Shown piece after piece: positions 62,757-64,000 of a stretch of 64,000 nucleotides of DNA; position 1 is the stretch's first letter, and each line of letters begins with the position of its first letter. A model generated the notes under the pieces. That model made no database searches, had not been told where the DNA came from, and saw only the letters and a program-made list of their open reading frames with translations. The DNA is taken from the NCBI RefSeq assembly GCF_902506655.1, contig NZ_LR734817.1, forward strand, positions 399,667 to 463,666. The letters run 5' to 3'. This stretch comes from Marinoscillum sp. 108 (GTDB lineage Bacteria; Bacteroidota; Bacteroidia; Cytophagales; Cyclobacteriaceae). The translations under genes and the position numbers were made by a program.

Positions 62757-62790
62757 AAAAGAAACCCCGCAACCTTTTGAGCTACGGGGC
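62757..62790. terminator. Terminator between convergent fbp and helical-protein genes
   Basis: Stem CCCCGCA/TACGGGG (with short mismatch). On the minus strand a T run follows. Confidence 0.7.
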
Positions 62791-62870
62791 ATTCACCGCC
62801 ATAATGATTAACTAATGACCCAAATGTAATATCCGATGATGAAAATACCCAATTCTGGGTATAAGTTTTT

Positions 62871-63230
62871 TCACATTTTTTTATTACCTGAATACATCAT
62901 TCGGGTCTTCATTTTCATTTTCTCCCGAGCAATCACCCTTTCAGCAATATCAGAGGCGATTTGTCCGGGTTTTGAGTGTTCTAAAATTTCTTTTAAAACC
63001 TCCTCAGAAATATCAATTCTGTACATCGCATTGATCAAATACCCAAAATCATGGTCTAACAGGTGCTGAATTCTGGGGGTCAGGAAAGCATGTAGTTGCC
63101 CAAAAGGATCTTCTCCCGGGTCAAAGTCCAGTTCATCGGCTATTCCGAGATCTTTTTGGATGAGGTCATAACTGCCACTGGCCAACTTCACCGCACTTGA
63201 CTGCTCGTCGTGGTTATCTGAGGTATTCAT
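62871..63230 (-). CDS. Small helical protein of unknown function
   Basis: 119 residues from ATG 63230, which overlaps the hydrolase stop (ATGA); a TTG or ATG further up (63251) is less likely. Mostly alpha-helical: 'VKLASGSYDLIQKDLGIADELD', 'FLTPRIQHLLDHDFGYLINAMYRID', a long C-terminal basic helix (ERVIAREKMKMKTRMMYSG). No family recognised. Translationally coupled with the hydrolase. Confidence 0.75.
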   Translation of the reverse strand: MNTSDNHDEQSSAVKLASGSYDLIQKDLGIADELDFDPGEDPFGQLHAFLTPRIQHLLDHDFGYLINAMYRIDISEEVLKEILEHSKPGQIASDIAERVIAREKMKMKTRMMYSGNKKM

Positions 63231-63886
63231 TTGAGTACAGTATCTATCCACTCTGTGGTCACCTCCACCAATTGATGCATGACTTCTTTACTCGTGCGCC
63301 CACTTGCTTTTGGTACTTTGAAGGAATGATCCGCAAACTCCACCTCCAGCATTCGTGCGGCAGGCAAGGAAGAGAGCACCTCGCGCATCAAGTCAATATT
63401 GGCTAGCTGATCATTGATCCCCTGGAGGAAAAGTTGTGGCACCTGTACCGCATTCAGATGAGTAGCACGTGCCTTGGAATTCTTACCTGGCGCATGGAGT
63501 GGGAACCCCAAATAAAAAATCCCTTTCACAGGGGCAGGTGATTGATCGGCCAGCAGGTGTGAGGCCATTCGCCCGCCATAGGATTTCCCTGAAATAATGA
63601 TTGGAAGGTCTGGATAAGTGACGCACAGATAATCGATCACCAAGCCCCATGTTTCAATATTGGGTTTTGGTGCTCCGGGAAACTTCTTGCCACTTTCCAT
63701 GTAGGGAAAATTGAATCTGGCCACATGAAAACCCCGAGCCACAAATAATCCGGAAATGCTGGTCATGAAGGGGTGGTGCATCCCTGCTCCTGCCCCATGA
63801 GCAATGATGATCACTGCTCTGGCGTTGTCCGCTTCTTCCACTTCAAGAGTGATTTGACCCAGACTGTCATTCAAGAATAGCTCCAT
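63227..63886 (-). CDS. Alpha/beta hydrolase (KANL3/Tex30-like)
   Basis: 219 residues. Alpha/beta-hydrolase fold: oxyanion region IIAHGAGAGMHHPFMTSIS, nucleophile elbow ISGKSYGGRMAS (Ser about 97), acid in 'LQGINDQLANIDLM' and His in 'VEFADHSFKVPK'. Family of small 'dienelactone-hydrolase-like' enzymes of unknown substrate. Cytosolic. First of a two-gene operon. Confidence 0.92.
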   Translation of the reverse strand: MELFLNDSLGQITLEVEEADNARAVIIIAHGAGAGMHHPFMTSISGLFVARGFHVARFNFPYMESGKKFPGAPKPNIETWGLVIDYLCVTYPDLPIIISGKSYGGRMASHLLADQSPAPVKGIFYLGFPLHAPGKNSKARATHLNAVQVPQLFLQGINDQLANIDLMREVLSSLPAARMLEVEFADHSFKVPKASGRTSKEVMHQLVEVTTEWIDTVLK

Positions 63887-63939
63887 AAGGTAAATTTAAC
63901 ATTCTTGATGAAATCCAATCTGGCAAGAGTCGCCACTGT

Positions 63940-64000
63940 CTATTCAAATTTGACCTGATCAGGCAATGCTTCCCAAGTACTCCTACTAGTACAGGCTATT
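63940..64000 (-). CDS. Possible C-terminal end of a further gene (partial)
   Basis: On the minus strand, from 63999, an open frame reads ACTSRSTWEALPDQVKFE and then stops at 63940. It looks like a natural protein end but is too short to identify. The start lies beyond the window. Confidence 0.3.
   Translation of the reverse strand, partial: IACTSRSTWEALPDQVKFE

Noticed and set aside
1-64000. CRISPR arrays, prophage, insertion sequences
   Set aside because: No regularly spaced direct repeats, cas genes, integrase, transposase or phage structural genes were seen.

Overview
The window looks like core chromosome of a Bacteroidota bacterium, most likely a Cytophagales-type marine or free-living aerobe. 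This is inferred from the gene families, not from a marker gene. Supporting signs are DUF5777, DUF6588 and DUF3109 proteins, LytTR regulators beside large FtsX-type permeases, many Sec-exported and lipobox proteins of unknown function, the absence of clear Shine-Dalgarno sequences, several TTG/GTG starts, and occasional TAnnTTTG (-7 type) promoter elements. There is no phage, integrase, transposase, CRISPR array, rRNA operon or replication origin.

Layout. 1-2130: a truncated methyl-accepting chemotaxis receptor. 2387-8381: DUF3109 protein, YceI protein, a low-GC toxin-antitoxin-like pair (COG4185 zeta-like ATPase), tRNA-Leu(CAA) with a broken tRNA-like remnant beside it, a SRPBCC/GyrI-like fusion, and RDD and YqhA membrane proteins. 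8466-12654: a small exported protein, M42 aminopeptidase, tRNA-Leu(GAG), and an egtB-egtD ergothioneine pair. 12827-17421: a signalling block of FtsX-type permease, small membrane protein, REC-histidine kinase and LytTR regulator. 17604-22662: DUF5777 barrel plus diheme cytochrome c, DUF2141 protein, fatty acid desaturase, ECF sigma factor, TruC-like pseudouridine synthase and a stand-alone receiver. 22787-30326: cystathionine beta-synthase, GNAT/nitrilase fusion, aldo/keto reductase, LOG protein, AraC regulator, and two DUF1761 proteins around a TolB-like lipoprotein. 30443-41580: sulfotransferase, a structured non-coding stretch (31900-32100), UvrD/PcrA helicase, a four-repeat exported protein, GT2, a FAN1-like nuclease, GT4 and an Mpo1-like protein. 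41619-52642: DAO oxidoreductase, NhaC antiporter, DEDDy exonuclease, YigZ, TPR protein, then a surface-glycan group (acyltransferase-like, GT4, sulfotransferase, GT2), rsgA and waaA. 52705-63886: lipoproteins, perR-ahpC, DUF6588 and BamA-like outer-membrane proteins, an LMW-PTP plus fructosamine-kinase pair, aspartate kinase, fructose bisphosphatase, and an alpha/beta hydrolase.

How genes work together. The clearest functional units are: egtB-egtD (ergothioneine synthesis from histidine); perR-ahpC (peroxide sensing and removal); the LMW-PTP/fructosamine-kinase pair (repair of sugar-damaged protein amines); waaA with rsgA and the neighbouring glycosyl- and sulfotransferases (envelope glycans); and the permease/REC-HK/LytTR block (envelope signalling). 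The most unusual signals are the tRNA-Leu remnant holding a palindrome, the hairpin-rich intergenic element, the low-GC toxin-antitoxin pair beside a tRNA, the four-repeat exported protein, and the REC-LytS fusion kinase.
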